Notes: generated by a model from the letters alone, not told the origin. A DNA stretch of 64,000 nt from Cryptomeria japonica (GCF_030272615.1 NC_081409.1:614590755-614654754), one strand, 5' to 3'. Counted from the first letter of the stretch, positions 1 to 12,522 are shown. Numbers and translations: made by a program.

Positions 1-1107
1 GATCCAACCTCTTCAAAATTTGGTTGATAACCATTGGGGAAGGATATAAGCCTTGTGGACACAATTTCCAAGGTTAGAGTTATTGTGGATTGAAATTTGA
101 AAGCAATAAAACACTGAAAACTAAGTTTTTCCTAGAAATTCTGAGTTTGCAGAGGTTGTACATCCTTGTACGGATTGAATTTGAATAAATAACTCATGGA
201 GAAGATGGAGGGTTGAATCACCCTTTTTTTGGTAGTGGTCTTAGGATTTTATCTTTTGTGAGTTGTGAAAACCCTTCAATTTGGTGACTACAACCCGAAA
301 AACAAGGGTTTGGCTAGGGTTTTACCTTAAAAAGGCCATATCTTGCACCTCCTTCCTCTAGAAGTTCTTTCCTTTGGTGGAATAAAGGATTGGTCAATTT
401 ATTCTAGGATCTTCATGGGTTTTTTCAGGGAAGGGTTAGTTGTGGAGAGTGTGATGCAAAACTAGGTAGGTATCTCTATGTGACTATCTTAGACAAAATT
501 AGGATAGTCATCCTAAAATCTTATAGAGGTGGATTCTAGGCATAAAACCCTAGAATTAGAGGTTATTTACCATCCCCCACATTCTCATGAATTTTTTTTT
601 TCATTTGGAAATCTATAAATGGGTGTTTCTTTGTAAATTAGGCCTAATCGCCCTAATTAGGTCTCTAGGCTTCTAAGGGGTTCAGACCCTTAGAGTGCAG
701 ATCTACCCAATCCTTTTGGGGATGATTGTAATTCCATAAAGGGTATATGGAATGGTAAGTTTTTTGTTAGTTTTTGTGCAATATTTTAGAGTTAAGGGAA
801 AAATACCCGCTAAATAGGGCTACTAGCCAATGGGGTAGGTTTCCAAAGGAAGTATAAGGCATTGATGCCAAAGCCTAAAACCAATCCTTGGAATAGTTCT
901 TAGATTTCATGAGTAGACAAAAGACAATTCCTCTAAGAGAAAGAGTCATGGTGAGGCATGTTGGGAATGTTGAAGCCATTTACTCATTTTGAGTAGGGCT
1001 AGTCTAGAGGAGTGGGAGAAATTCAAACTTTAAGGTGTAGAGTCCTTTGTAGGATCCTTAATATCATTTTAAGGGTCAAAAATAAACCTTTTGGGACTTA
1101 TCCTTAG
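1..1107. other. Unassigned non-coding DNA
   Basis: I see no long open frame, retroelement protein motif, tRNA or clear repeat boundary here. The sequence is moderately AT-rich with stops in all frames. It could be an old LTR or intergenic DNA, but nothing visible decides this. Confidence 0.4.
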
Positions 1108-2174
1108 GTGTGTGAAGGGATTTCCATCACATTCTCTCCCTCTCTCCCTCCCCCTCCCCCTCCCTTTCTCTTTCTCCCTCAAGTCTTTCTCTCTTTCCCT
1201 CTAACTATTTTTCCCTTTGCCTCCCACTCCCTTTCTCTTTATCTCTCAAGTCTCTCTTCTTCTCACCCTCTCTATCTCTCCTCCTTTCTTAGGTGTCTCC
1301 CTCTCCTATTCTCTCCCTTTCTTTCCCTCTCTCACCCTCACATTCTTTCCCTCCCCACTCTTTCTCCCCTCTCTCAAGCATCTCTCTCTTACATTATCTC
1401 CCTTCATCTCCCTTTCTCTTTATCTCTCAAGTCTTTCTCTATTTACCTCTAACACTCTTTCTTTCTCTCATGTTCCCTTTCTCATTCTCTCTCAAGTATC
1501 TCTTTCTCTCATCCTATCTTTCTCTCTCAAGTATCTCTCTCTCCCCCATCCTCTATCTTCCCATTCCTTCTCTCCCTCCCAAGCCCAGTCTGAGAGAGAG
1601 AGAGACCTAAGAGATAAATCTTGAGTGAGTGGGAGGAATGGATGTAAAATGAGTAAGAGACCAAAGAGAGCCCAAGTGAGAGAGATGGAGGGAGGGAGGA
1701 AGGGTTGAGAGAGAGATGTTGATGGAAAGAGATGAAGATACTGAAGATAGAGATATCTGAGAGATCCCATGTGAGAGAGAGGGAGGGGGGAGAGAGGTCT
1801 TGAGATAAAGAGAGTCGAAGTGAGAGAGATGGAGGAAGGGAGGGGTTGAGAGAGAGATAGCTCAAGTGAGAGAAAGAGAAGGAGGAAGGTGGTGTTATCT
1901 CTCTCAAGTCTCTCCCTCTCTTTTTCTCAACCCCTACCTTCCCCTCTCTCTACCCCTATCTCACTTAGTTTCTCTCTCTAGACTCTCTTCCTAGTGTATC
2001 CCTCTCTTTCCATAAATCCCTTCCTTCCTCCATCTCTCTCACTTGGTCTCTCTCTTAGATCACTCTCTCTCTTTCCTTTACCTGTCTCTTTCCCTCAATC
2101 CATTCATCTCTCTCTATCTCTCTCTATCCCTCCCTCTCTCTCTTTGGTCTCTCCCTCTCTTTTCATCAAATCCC

Positions 2175-2178
<4 letters not shown>

Positions 2179-2231
<53 letters not shown>
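2179..2231. repeat. Pure (CT)n microsatellite
   Basis: About 26 uninterrupted CT dinucleotides inside the larger pyrimidine tract. Confidence 0.95.
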
Positions 2232-2234
<3 letters not shown>

Positions 2235-2411
2235 ATCTCTCCCTCTCTTATCAACAAACCCTACCTCTCTCCCTCCATCTCACTCACTTGGGTTATCTCT
2301 TTGCTTCAACCATTCCCTCCATCTTTCACTTTCTCTCTCTCTCCCTTTTATCCCTCCCTCTTTTTTCACCCATTCCTCCCTATCTCTCCCACTTGATCTC
2401 TCTCTCTCTTG

Positions 2412-2413
<2 letters not shown>

Positions 2414-2465
<52 letters not shown>
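2414..2465. repeat. Pure (CT)n microsatellite
   Basis: A second uninterrupted CT run of about 25 units, some 180 bases after the first. Confidence 0.95.
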
Positions 2466-2469
<4 letters not shown>

Positions 2470-3027
2470 TCTCTCTCCCTGGGATCTCTTTATCATTAGT
2501 ATTTTCATTTCTTTCCATCAACCACTCCCTCCATATATCTCACTTTCTCTCTCTATCCCTGGTATTTTCCTTTCTTTCCATCAACCATAGAGAGAGATAG
2601 AGAGGGGTGAAGAGAGGGAGGGATGGAGAGAGTGAGAAATAGAGAGAGACAAGAAGGTGGTGTTTGAGGGAGAGACTAGAGGGAGAGAAAACCTAAGTGC
2701 AAAAGGAGAAAAATAGAGGGAGAGAGAGGTAGGGGTTGAGGATGAGAGAGAGAATTTTGATACAAGCATGCTGATTACTAAAATTTAACTGTATGAAATT
2801 TATGTGAATACTCTAAAAACTAGAATCTGCATTATAACTCCTAGAGATTTGAAACCACTCTCAAACATCCTGCCAATATGTACATAAAATATAAGTTAAA
2901 GTATAACTTATAATTAAATGTATATTTTATGTATATATTCAAAGACAAAGAGAGAAAGAGAGACAAAATTGCAGTTTCCAAAATGAAAATGTACTTGTCA
3001 TAATGAAAAACCATTTGGTGTTTGCCT

Positions 3028-3141
3028 TATTTGGTGTACCCCAAATACAAATGGAATGACCATACCTTAGGTTATCCATGCCAACCCTATTTGGTACATG
3101 CCAAATAGGGCACACACCTTATTTGGCATGGGCCATAAGGC
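3028..3141. repeat. Cluster of TATTTGG hairpins
   Basis: Three short inverted repeats lie close together. TATTTGG at 3028-3034 pairs with CCAAATA at 3041-3047. CCCTATTTGG at 3085-3094 pairs perfectly with CCAAATAGGG at 3101-3110 across a 6-base loop. CCTTAT near 3118 pairs with ATAAGG near 3136. The same core word recurs in all. Function is unknown; such clusters occur in LTRs and MITE remnants. Confidence 0.7.
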
Positions 3142-3584
3142 TCGATGGGAGTTAAGAAGTTTTTTGTCACTTTTTTGGTCCCCCATCTTGGTACACTTAC
3201 CCTAGCACAACAAACTTGTTGGATGTTGATTCTCTGCCTTCACTCATTGACACTCCAAGAAACAAGACAATATCTACAATATCTCTCCTCATGCCAACAC
3301 AATAATACAATTGTCACAAATTCGTGTGCATCTTCTTAACACCTGGACGTGCTGAGTAAGGTGCACGATGAGCCTCTAACAAGATCAAAGCTCAAAGTCC
3401 ATCTGAAGGTAGAACATAGATACATCCCAAATGATGAAGAAGACCATCCGAATTCGATGAATTACCTATATATCTACCCTCTAAATGTCTCCCTAAAGCA
3501 ATCTCTACACTAACCTCCTAGTACCAAGTGTGTGAAGGAAGTGCACTAAGAATACAACTCCTCAAATCCATGCTGAGAGCCATC

Positions 3585-4291
3585 ACTGATACCTCATGCC
3601 TCATGCGACTCAATGCATCTTCTACCACATTCTCCTTACCTTGGATGTACTTCACTTTAAAATCATACTCACAAAGAAATTCCATCCAACACTGTTGCCT
3701 AGCATTTAGGTTCAGCTACGTGAAAATTTACTGCAATTTGTGATGATCATTATGCAATTCAAACCGGTGCCCAAGATGAAAATGTCTCCATCAAACCAAA
3801 GCATGCACAATTGCTACTAGCACTAAATCATGAGTAGGGTAATTCAACTCATGATATTTGAGTTTACATGACTCATATGCTATCACTCAACCATCCTACA
3901 TAAGAACTACTCCAAGACCCTCCAAAGAAGTATCCATGCACATGACAAAATCTCCTAATGGATCTGACATTGCTAGAATAGGTGCACTAGTCAAACACTC
4001 CTTAAGGATCTGAGAAGCTGCTTCACACTGATCTAACCAAATGAACTTATTCCCTTTCCTTTGAAGAGAAGTGATAGGATGATTAATCTTTGAGAATCCT
4101 TGAACAAATTGTTGGTAATATTCTACAAGGCCCATGAAACTGTGAACCTTGGCTACATTAGTGGGTGCTAGCCACTCCACTATAGCTTGAATCTTAGAGG
4201 GATCCACTGCGATAACCTCACCTAAAAGAACATGGAAAAGATAATTAACCTCTATCTGAAAGAACTCACACTTATCCATATTTCCATACAA
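3585..4291 (-). pseudogene. RT thumb, connection and RNase H remnant
   Basis: The 131-residue frame from 4291 holds the RT thumb (VDPSKIQAIVEW, HSFMGLVEYYQQFV) and starts RNase H (FVMCMDTSLEGLGVVL). After a frame break, minus-strand reading of 3895-3590 gives THDLVLVAIVHAL, then EFLCEYDFKVKYIQGKENVV and DALSR, the typical end of gypsy RNase H. RNase H would remove the RNA strand during reverse transcription. Beyond about 3585 the similarity fades. Confidence 0.83.
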
Positions 4292-4299
4292 TTGATTCT

Positions 4300-4993
4300 C
4301 ACAAAGACACTACAAAAACTACCTCATATGCTCCTCATGCTCCTCTTTTGATCTTGAATAAACCAATATATCATCCAAGAATACAAGAACACACCTATGA
4401 ATATAAGTCATGAATAATCCATTCATCAAACTCATGAACATTGAAGGACCATTTGTGAGTCCAAATGGTACCATTGTAAACTCATGATGTCCATATCAAG
4501 TACAGAATGTTGCACGATGAATGTCCACCTTGTGAATCCTCAACTAGTGATTCCCTGACTTTAGATCTATCTTAGAGAAGGCCTTAGCATCCTTAATCTG
4601 ATCAAAGAGTTCATCAATCCTTGGTAGAGGGTAATGATCCTTCACCATATTTAGTTATTGATGATCTATGCACAAGCAAAGAGATTCGTCCTTCTTCACA
4701 AACAACACATGTGCTCCCCATGGGGAAACACTAGGAAATATGAATCTCTTAGCTATCAACTCCTCCAACTGCAATCTCAACTTTCTCAACTCTTGGGTAG
4801 TCATTCAATAAGGAGCCTTAGAGATAGGTTCTACTTTGAGAACCAAATCTATCCAAAAATCAATGTCACTCTTAGGCAGCATACCCAGAATCTCACTAGG
4901 GAAAACATTTGAAAACTCTTGAAGGATGAGATGATAATGAAATGGATCATCATGATTCTCTCCATCCAATTCATTCACCCTTATTGTGAACAA
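4300..4993 (-). pseudogene. Gypsy reverse transcriptase remnant
   Basis: Minus-strand translation across several frames shows the RT landmarks in order: FSNVFPSEI (connector), [32 protein letters not shown] (motif A with a catalytic Asp), [12 protein letters not shown], and [10 protein letters not shown] (motif C; the DD pair is encoded at about 4370-4381). Stops occur inside, for example after the IDLKSGNH segment where a CAA-type codon has become TAA. It is non-functional, but the family assignment is firm. Confidence 0.87.
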
Positions 4994-5308
4994 CTAAAAA
5001 CCCTGTTGTACACATCGCTTCAACTGCATAGCATAAATCACATAAAGAGAAATAGGTTGTTGCACACCCACTATCTCCACATTCTTCCCACTATCATCAA
5101 GACACTACACCCTCTTGACATGGTAATCAATCTGAGCTCGATGACCCTCAAGTCAATCCATACCCAAAATAGCATGATAGGATCCAAAAGAAATGATATG
5201 AAGATCCACTATGGTAGAACATACTCCCAAATCCAACACACAACCATGTACATAAGAATCCATTGCCACCTTGGATCTCATAGCCAGCTCTACTTTCCAC
5301 CTATCATC

Positions 5309-5539
5309 TTACTTTTCCACAATAAGCTTGCATCTCTCTTCTAAAGATGGAGAAATAAAAGAATCTATAGCTCCTAAATCAAATAGTACTAAGAAAGAGA
5401 TACCACCTATCTCACTTGCAATCTCAACAATTGTACCTTGTTTCTTAGCTTGATGGTTATCAACTACTACAAATACACGATGAGATTTCCCTACATCACC
5501 AACTGTAGGATCTGAAGCAACTGGCCTCTTAATAGACAT
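5309..5539 (-). pseudogene. Gypsy aspartic protease remnant
   Basis: A 76-residue minus-strand frame contains FDLGAIDSFIS, the retropepsin active-site loop (normally Asp-Ser/Thr-Gly-Ala). Here Leu replaces the Ser/Thr after the catalytic Asp, though the Asp and Gly remain. It lies between the zinc knuckle and RT, as expected for a gypsy polyprotein. The protease would mature the Gag-Pol precursor; the Leu and surrounding stops make activity unlikely. Confidence 0.78.
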
Positions 5540-5557
5540 TTGAATAGACCTCTAAGG

Positions 5558-5599
5558 ACAATGAATGGCAATATGTCCTTTTTGTCCACAAGAGAAGCA
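5558..5599 (-). pseudogene. Gag CCHC zinc knuckle
   Basis: Minus-strand translation gives C-F-S-C-G-Q-K-G-H-I-A-I-H-C, an intact CX2CX4HX4C RNA-binding knuckle of retrotransposon nucleocapsid. It is followed after one Pro by a stop, then by the protease region. It is the best preserved part of this element. Confidence 0.85.
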
Positions 5600-5975
5600 A
5601 CCTCCTCCTCGGCGAAATCCTCTACTAACTGGGAGTGCACTAGGCTATTGAACACTACCTCTACTTGAGTTCTATTGAGAACTCTGTGATATTTGAGAAG
5701 GAATAGATTGCCTATCATGCTGCCTGCTACGATTCCTATCAACTTGTGACCTAGCACCATGCACAAAGTTTTGACTCTAAGAAAACTTCTTTCAATATCA
5801 TTGACCACCCTTGAAGGAAGATGGATAACTCCTGGTAGAACTTGAAGTCTTAACTGTGCACCTCTCAGAACTATTCTTGTAGCTAGAGCACTGACTGTTT
5901 GCACACCTAGCATACCTCCTAATGCCAAAGTCAAATTCTCCTCAACCAAGCATGCCTTATAGATTATTATTTCCA

Positions 5976-6384
5976 TAGAATTGGGCTCAAAAAGATGAAC
6001 TCCACCACTGATGTAGTTACTAAGACCTCTAACAAAGTGCTATATCAACATAGGCTCATCATCCTCTATCCCAACATATTGCTTAATTTCAAAAAACTTA
6101 CGCTCATACTACTCAACTACTATATTCTTCTACATCAAATCATGAAACTAATCGGCCTTCCTCTGCCTTCAAAGATGTAATAAGAAATAGGCACAAAACC
6201 ACTCAAGAAACAAATCCCAAGAAAGTCCCAGAATATCCAAATGTAGCTTCTGCTCCTCCATACACCACCAAGTAGAAGCAAAATCACAAAGATGCATAAT
6301 CACATACCTATCCTTGGTGTTACTGCTATATGGGTGCATAGCAAAACACTTACCCAAATCTAGAAGCCAAGTCTCTGCCTCCAT
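5976..6384 (-). pseudogene. Gypsy gag capsid remnant
   Basis: The 71-residue minus-strand frame from 6384 begins near the alpha-helical capsid domain: AETWL, a spacing to DRYVIMHL, then ASTWW, the pattern of the Retrotrans_gag family in which a charged helix precedes a conserved Trp pair. Downstream in other frames come YVGIEDDEPM and HFVRGLS, the usual end of this domain. At least one stop (after FLLHL) and several more before 5976 break it. It would package element RNA into virus-like particles if intact. Confidence 0.72.
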
Positions 6385-8535
6385 GCCACAACTATATAAA
6401 ATAATAAATCCAAATCTCCATAAATGAAATAATTAAACATTAAATAAATATATAATAAACATTAAATAATAAATAATATTAAGCCAATAAATCAAAGGTA
6501 AACAAACAATAATCAAAATAATGTAAATAAATATTAAACCTCAAAAATAAATCATCCAATAATAATTAAATGAACAAACTATTTCAATATTAATGAACAA
6601 TATTAAATAAATAAAAAATCAAATACTCACATTATCTTGAGGCAACTTGACATTGGGTCAAGCATCATAACACAAGACTCTAACCACCAACTCAAGCCAT
6701 AACACTTACCGACAAGGATGACAGCTTAAGCCTAGAGTGTATAGAGGGAACTCATGCCATCTCCAACAACTTGCCATTGGGGTGAAGAAATGCTCAAACC
6801 TGTGGGACTAGGCGGAGTCGATGTCTAGTACCTACAATGTTGCAGCCACTAATAACCATGATACAACATATTTAATAATATATCATAAATGATCATGCAA
6901 GTGGTAGAGAATCACAATGTCATATCAAGCCCATAATGAGTGATATGCTATTGTCCCTATCACAAATACAATAGTAAGATAGTCACAAACATCATAGCAT
7001 CATCTTATCAAATATAGTCATGAAATGGGGTTAGTATAATCAAGATGCCATCATAAACCATGACTACACATAGGCCAACAAATGTGAGTCCATCATCATA
7101 ATATCCAAGAAATGTCATCATCCATGAGAGTTATCATATATCATATGTCCATATAAATGTCTAGCATCATGAAAATAGCATATGTGATATAAATAGAGTT
7201 ATAAGATTAAATCAAAACATTATCATATAATCTGAGTAAGTCTGTTGATGCAAGAATCAAAAGAGGAATCAAGGAGGGAAACTACATTTGAGCCACTCTA
7301 TAAATATGTTGGTTAGGTAGCTAGAGCACTGAGTGAATTCAACATATGTGGAGGCCCCCTCTACATCGATAAGATTAGTTAAAGCCTTGAGTGGATTGAT
7401 TTGAGAATCCGTTATTGGATTGGTGATCCCTTAGAACTATACAATGAGCCAATTATTTTAGTTGACCAAAAATCCCACATTTGATGGTTCCGGGAGTAAG
7501 GATCATACCCCATAGACACCCCTCATGTACCCTTCAAGAATGAGACTGCAATCCCCTAGTTACAAGATCCCTAGATCTTCAAGGTAAGAGAATCTTGTAT
7601 GCCTGAGAAGTGAGTGTCATGGTGGGGAAGGTAGTGCTACTAGATTCTCTATTTGTCAATCTTGCTTGGGTATTTTTTTGTGGGGGCCCCATTAGATGGT
7701 TTCCTCTTTCCATCCTAGGTTGTGAATGCTTTCTTCATGTCTCTAATTTGTTCAATGTTCTAAGTCAGTAAGAGTTAGTCTTTCTTGGACCCATTTAGGC
7801 CATTTTTCTCACATAACTCTATTTTTTAAGGTTTTAAAAACAAGTCCAGTTGGCCATATTATTGTCAATCTCTATATGTAGTGTTTCCAAAACCCCTCAA
7901 AATAAAATTGTGCTCAAACAAGGTCACTCAAACAACCAACCCAATCAATACCAAAATTGTCAAAGAAGGCCTCAAAATACTAAAACAAAGTTTCTTATTC
8001 ACCTCCTTTGTGATCATAGGTTGGTTCAAATTCCCTAGTCTTCATATTGCATAGTCCATATCGCATACTCCTTAACTAGCTTATCTTGCATAATCCTCAT
8101 AGTGGCGTTTCCTAGTTCATACTTAGTCCTCATTTACTCTTTGTCTAATTTATCCTTAGTCATCGTATTAATCCTTTCATAGTCCTCACTTTGCATCAAG
8201 TCCAAGTTTATCATTTTCACTTAGTTCTTGCATAGTATTGATCTACATCAGGTCCATATATTCTCTCAAAGATTATTAAGTCCAAAAGACCCCGAATTTT
8301 CAATAAATCATAATACCAATCCCGGTTCCCTTTCTCATCAGTCTAGAATAGAGAATTGCTTTTGAAAATTCCAACTTGGGTCACCATCAAACTCTTAATA
8401 TTTTTTAGCTGTGTCAACCACTTGGTCAATAGATTGAGTCTCCATTAGTTACATTATCTTTAGGAAGTCATCTTCTTTAGTTGCATTTTCTATCATGTGT
8501 TGCAATGGTTTTGTGTGGTGAAGGTTTCTTTCTAT
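6385..8535. other. AT-rich non-coding DNA, unassigned
   Basis: This stretch begins just upstream (minus-strand sense) of the gypsy gag and may contain its leader or LTR, but I could not find matching ends. It holds A/T-rich runs (6420-6640), a TATA-like CTATAAATATG near 7295, and a loose repetition of CATAGTCCTCA-like words at about 8040-8230. No coding region is supported. Confidence 0.4.
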
Positions 8536-8559
8536 TTCTACAGCTTGATCTGGGACCCA

Positions 8560-9608
8560 ATGACAATTAGGAATAAATCATTTATGGTTTGGATAACCTT
8601 GTGTGGAGGATAAGAACAAGTGTTCCCCAATATATGGGAGTTGAATTTGTCATAGATGAGGAAATACGAAAAGCAGTCTGAATCCAAAGAGCAGCTGAAA
8701 GAGAAACTATTCAACAAAGACTTGAAATACATAGACTAGAACAACAACAACCTCCTCCAAATCCTCCTCATCCCAATCCTTAATAGAGTTTCAGAGTAAT
8801 TTGCATACATAGTCTTTCAAAAGTCTAGTATTGTCATCCTAAGTGCATCATAACTTGTCATAGGTCTTGCATTTTCCAAGTTGTCCTAGGAGTCAATCAT
8901 GCTCTTATCAAGATCACAAAAGGCTAACAATAAGATGGACCCCAATAGTGACCCATTGAACACAAACTTATCAACCTACCAACACATGCAGCCCCGAAGA
9001 GTTGCAACACTACCAACAAATATAAACAACATGCCTTCAAGAGAAGAAATCTAGTGAAACATGACACAAGACGATCATGAGGTTGGACAACAAGATCTGC
9101 AAGTCCTCATGGTTTTCAATGCACTTATTAATCATGATAAGGAAAGATATCTTTCTCTTCTAATTTAGAATGGGGCCAAGTTACCCCCAAACTTTTACAT
9201 TTCAACAATATTGTCACCAGAGGTAACTTTGAATCAAAACACAAATCAAACACCAAATTTGTACAAACACAAGCTGCCTCTTCAAGCTTGACTCATGGTA
9301 CACCTCAAAACACACAAGTGGCAACAACCCAAACCATTATTGCCTCAACTCAGAATTCTCAATTCGATGTTGTGTCCTCAACTGCCAATGTCACATCTCA
9401 AACATCCTCCAATGTTAATTCACAACTCATATCAAATGTCTCAAATACATCTGCATAGGCTCAAACAAGTGTAGCTCATAATATAATTCCCACAACTTCT
9501 TCTCAACTAGTGGTATTAGTCTCTGGAGGATCTACTTACAAAAGTTGGGGTTTGAATCAAGGCTCCACCGATTTATACAAATTCAATCAACCCAATGTTA
9601 GGATGTGA
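8560..9608 (+). pseudogene. Probable gag-like coding debris
   Basis: Several short plus-strand frames look like old coding DNA. Around 8680-8780 there is a Glu/Gln/Pro-rich stretch (RLEIHRLEQQQPPPNPP). At 8935-9053 a frame starts MDPNSDPLNTNLS. From 9242 to 9608 one frame is open except for a single TAG (near 9457) and encodes a Thr/Ser/Gln/Asn-rich segment (QTQAASSSLTHGTPQ) ending in KSWGLNQGSTDLYKFNQP. Low-complexity Gln/Ser/Pro-rich segments are common in the N-terminal part of plant gypsy gag, but I see no diagnostic motif. The call is tentative. Confidence 0.35.
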
Positions 9609-9610
9609 TT

Positions 9611-11349
9611 CGCCTAATTCACGACGCTTAGTGGAAGTCACAACTCACAACTACATAAACAATCAATGTTCAAACAGTCTCCAATATACTTGAACACCAA
9701 TCCTTTTATAGGGAATACATATGCAACAAACATGCCTCTGGCCTAGACAGAGATATTGGCTCAGCAAGTGGTGCAGGAGCACCTAGTTTTATTGTTGCAT
9801 TTTCAAAATTTTGGAGTCAATGAGTGAATAAAGGACTATTGAAAAGTCCAAGTGTGTGGTTTAAGGTTATTTGTAGTTTTGTTGTCTCTTATTTTAGCTT
9901 ATTTTGCTCAGTTTTGGCCAAAGTGCCTTTGTAAGCCAAAAATGGCATCATTTTGCAAAATTGGTTGAAACCCCTTCTAAGGAATCATAAGGATTTTGGA
10001 CATGCTATTTAAATTTTAGGGAACCATCCTAGGGGGTTTAGAGTGAGTAAAAATGCATAAGTTGCAAACATGCAAAATGGAGCAAAAGTTGTCATTGTTG
10101 CTTGACAACTTTTTGCAACTTTTGGAGTAACTTTTCAAAAATTGATCAAATCGATGGTTAAGAAACTGATCGGTGCTTGGTTATGAGAAAGGAGGCATAT
10201 AAAATGCCTTTTAAATCAATGTAAGCGGGTTGGAAGATCCAAGAGCAAATTTTGAATAATACTTGAAGGCAATTTTCAGATTTTTGCATAAGATTTGTTA
10301 TTTTGGTTATAGCAGTCCATACCAGATGGTTTGATCTTGGTAATGTTATTTCATGGTGGTTTAGTACATATTATTTTGGAGCTTAGGAAGTGATTTTACT
10401 CTTTTATTAGTAGCGGTCTAGTGCTTGTTTACAAATTTTCTTCAACTACACTGCTCTCAGTATGAGCAAAGGATTATAACCCTAGCTATGGCTCCAACTT
10501 GAAATCCCATTGTGTTTGCTTAATGGCCCTTGGGATTCAAGTCATGGAGCCTGTGTACAATTTAAATATTATTTTTAATGTCCTGAAAGTTTCTTTGAGT
10601 TCATTTTCCATCATATCCTAGGCGAGCTCTGCCATAGCCCGACTAGGGATTATGACTGTTATTTTTATCATTCCTTGCAAGGAAGATCAAATCTAGTTGT
10701 GCCAAGTGTTTGGAAGGGAAGAATGAATCCTAATGGAGTCTCAATAGAAGCAAGGAGGTGTGACAAGGTGTGGAAATCAACAAACCCTACTGGACAAGAC
10801 TCTTAAACCCTTAAACCCTCAAAAAGAACCATATTGGGGTCCGTATTGGTACGATCATACCAAACAATCTTACCTCCTGATTCTTAAAGAGTGTCCAAAA
10901 AGGTGTTCAAATCAAAAAATCTCTTAGGGGATACTTTGGAATATTTTTGAGTAACTGGGCAAAAACCGGGAAGGTAGGGCTAAACAGGGGCTCTTAGGGC
11001 TACTAGGCCTAGAAAATAGGAACAAGAGAAAGCGATAGAGAAATGGAGAGAAATAGGTCACAAAACCACATGAAGGGAATTGAAACACCTTCTCAACATC
11101 ATCTTAGACCCCTACAAGTGAATGTGGGAGATTTTGACAACTTGATGGTTGGATTTACTCTAGTGAATCCCATCCATTATTTTTGAGTAATAGGAGCAAA
11201 CAAGTTGTTAGGGATAATTCCAAAGGAGTTTAGTTGTTGGACTTGATACTAGGCAAGAATAGGGTGTGAAAAAGTATGGAAGACCACTACAACATATTTT
11301 ACTAACCTACTAATCAAGGTGCAACTCTTTTGTGAGATTCTCCATATCA
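9611..11349 (+). repeat. Probable 5' LTR and leader of the next gypsy copy
   Basis: The stretch ends in ...ATATCA three bases before a primer-binding site, as an LTR end should, and contains a promoter-like GCATATAAAATGCC at about 10196. The start is not defined because the 3' LTR of this element is missing from the window. No coding capacity is seen. Confidence 0.4.
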
Positions 11350-11352
11350 AAG

Positions 11353-11364
11353 TGATATCAGAGC
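11353..11364 (+). other. Primer-binding site of the plus-strand gypsy copy
   Basis: TGATATCAGAGC differs by one base from the plant initiator-Met tRNA complement TGGTATCAGAGC. It lies 11-22 bases before the gag frame opens. Confidence 0.75.
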
Positions 11365-11374
11365 AAGGTAAGAT

Positions 11375-12480
11375 TTGGGAAGAAACCAATTGATGTCAGA
11401 GACTGAGTTAGTAGATGAAAATAGCCTCAGGATGGTGACCAATGCAGAGTTAGCCAAAAAGGTAGAATACCAAGAGGAAGAGAATAGACTCCTCAAGGTA
11501 AGATGGCAACAATTGGAGAACAAACTAGGTGAAGTAGAAGACAAGACTAAGAAGGTAACTATCAAAATCAATGAAGAAAAGGGTAAAAAAGTGGTAGAAG
11601 AGGATGGTACACCTGAACCATATCATATTCTACTTGAAGAACCTTTCCTTAGAGCCATCAAATCCTTAGGAGGGAAGTCCCTAGAAGGAGTGCCACTTTT
11701 TTGTGGAAAAATGGAACCAAAAGTCATCATGGAATGGATTGAAGTGTTAGAGAATCACTTTGAATATGATGGAATTAGTGAAGCACTAAAGGTGAAGGTA
11801 GCCAAATCTAGATTGAGAGGAGCATCCTTGACTTGGTGGAAGTTCATCCAAGAGGAGAGGCAAAAGGAGGGTAAGAACCCAATTGCCACTTGGAAAGGAA
11901 TGCTAGCAAGGTGAGAGAAGCCTATATCCTTGAATAGTATGAAATTCAATTACACAAGAAGAGACAAAATTTGAGACAATGAGAACTAGATGTGAGCATC
12001 TACACTAAAAAATTTCAGAAGTTATATTTGAGATCCAAGGTGGTGGAAGATGAAAGCATCAAGGTAGCCTGATACTTGAATGGTTTGTAGTGGAATATCA
12101 AAGAAGAGCTAAGCTTGTTGTGTCCCAATACTATCCACAAGTGCTATCAATTGGCACTCAAGGTGGAAGAGAAGAGTAAAAAGAAACAAGAGAAAAGAAA
12201 TAGAGGCAAAGGTAGGGGAAGAGATGGCAGAGGTCATACAGGTAGCTATGGTGGAAGAAGTGTAGACTAGAGATCCCAAGGGGAATCCAAGTTGGTAGAG
12301 AAAAGTGTGGATTCCAATAGGAAGAGCAGCTATAGAGGAAGGGGATCTAGCAACTCTAGCAGAGGAAGGTCTAGTGGATCAGGAAGAGGGGTTTACTTTG
12401 CCATAATGAAGTGCTACAATTTCCATCAACTTGGACACCCAACCTATAGATTTCCTGAGAAGACTTCTTCATCCCAATGA
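11375..12480 (+). pseudogene. Gypsy gag with broken zinc knuckle
   Basis: The first frame (11375-11914, 179 aa) has a charged coiled-coil N-terminus (ELAKKVEYQEEENRLL) and then the Retrotrans_gag capsid domain (VPLFCGKMEP, MEWIEVLENHFEY, LRGASLTWWKF, ATWKGM). After the stop at 11912 the domain continues in frames with stops near 11936 and 12072. An Arg/Gly/Ser-rich basic stretch (12190-12390) leads to C-Y-N-F-H-Q-L-G-H-P-T-Y-R-F at about 12409-12450, a CCHC knuckle in which the second and last Cys are both Phe. Zinc binding is therefore lost in this copy. Confidence 0.85.
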
Positions 12481-12522
12481 GGTGAAAGGGGAGTAAGTTA
12501 TGTTTAAGAAGATGCAGCAAAT

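Larger units (their letters stand above)
1121..2757. repeat. Alternating polypyrimidine / polypurine tract
   Basis: Four blocks alternate on one strand: pyrimidine-rich (about 1121-1577), purine-rich GAGA-type (1583-1893), pyrimidine-rich (1894-2586) and purine-rich (2587-2757). Units are mostly CTCTCCCT or its complement, interrupted by short words such as TCAAGT/ACTTGA that recur in both blocks. Neighbouring blocks are therefore imperfect inverted repeats able to fold together. Open frames across the tract encode only Leu/Ser/Pro/Phe low-complexity peptides and are not genes. Confidence 0.93.
3345..6384 (-). mobile_element. Decayed Ty3/gypsy element, gag to RNase H
   Basis: Read on the minus strand the order is gag (6384-5976), zinc knuckle (5599-5558), aspartic protease (about 5539-5309), reverse transcriptase (about 4993-4300) and RNase H (about 4000-3585). 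This is Ty3/gypsy order. Frames are broken by many stops and shifts, so it is a pseudogene copy. I find no integrase downstream of RNase H, so the 3' half is missing or beyond recognition. LTRs were not identified. Confidence 0.88.

Noticed and set aside
1108-2600. Open frames of 60-198 codons in the CT/GA tract
   Set aside because: They encode only Ser/Leu/Pro/Phe repeats, overlap on both strands, and exist because CT repeats contain no stop codons.
4658-5453. Plus-strand frames of 60-141 codons opposite the minus-strand gypsy RT and protease
   Set aside because: The minus strand carries recognisable RT and protease motifs in this stretch; the plus frames are shadows.
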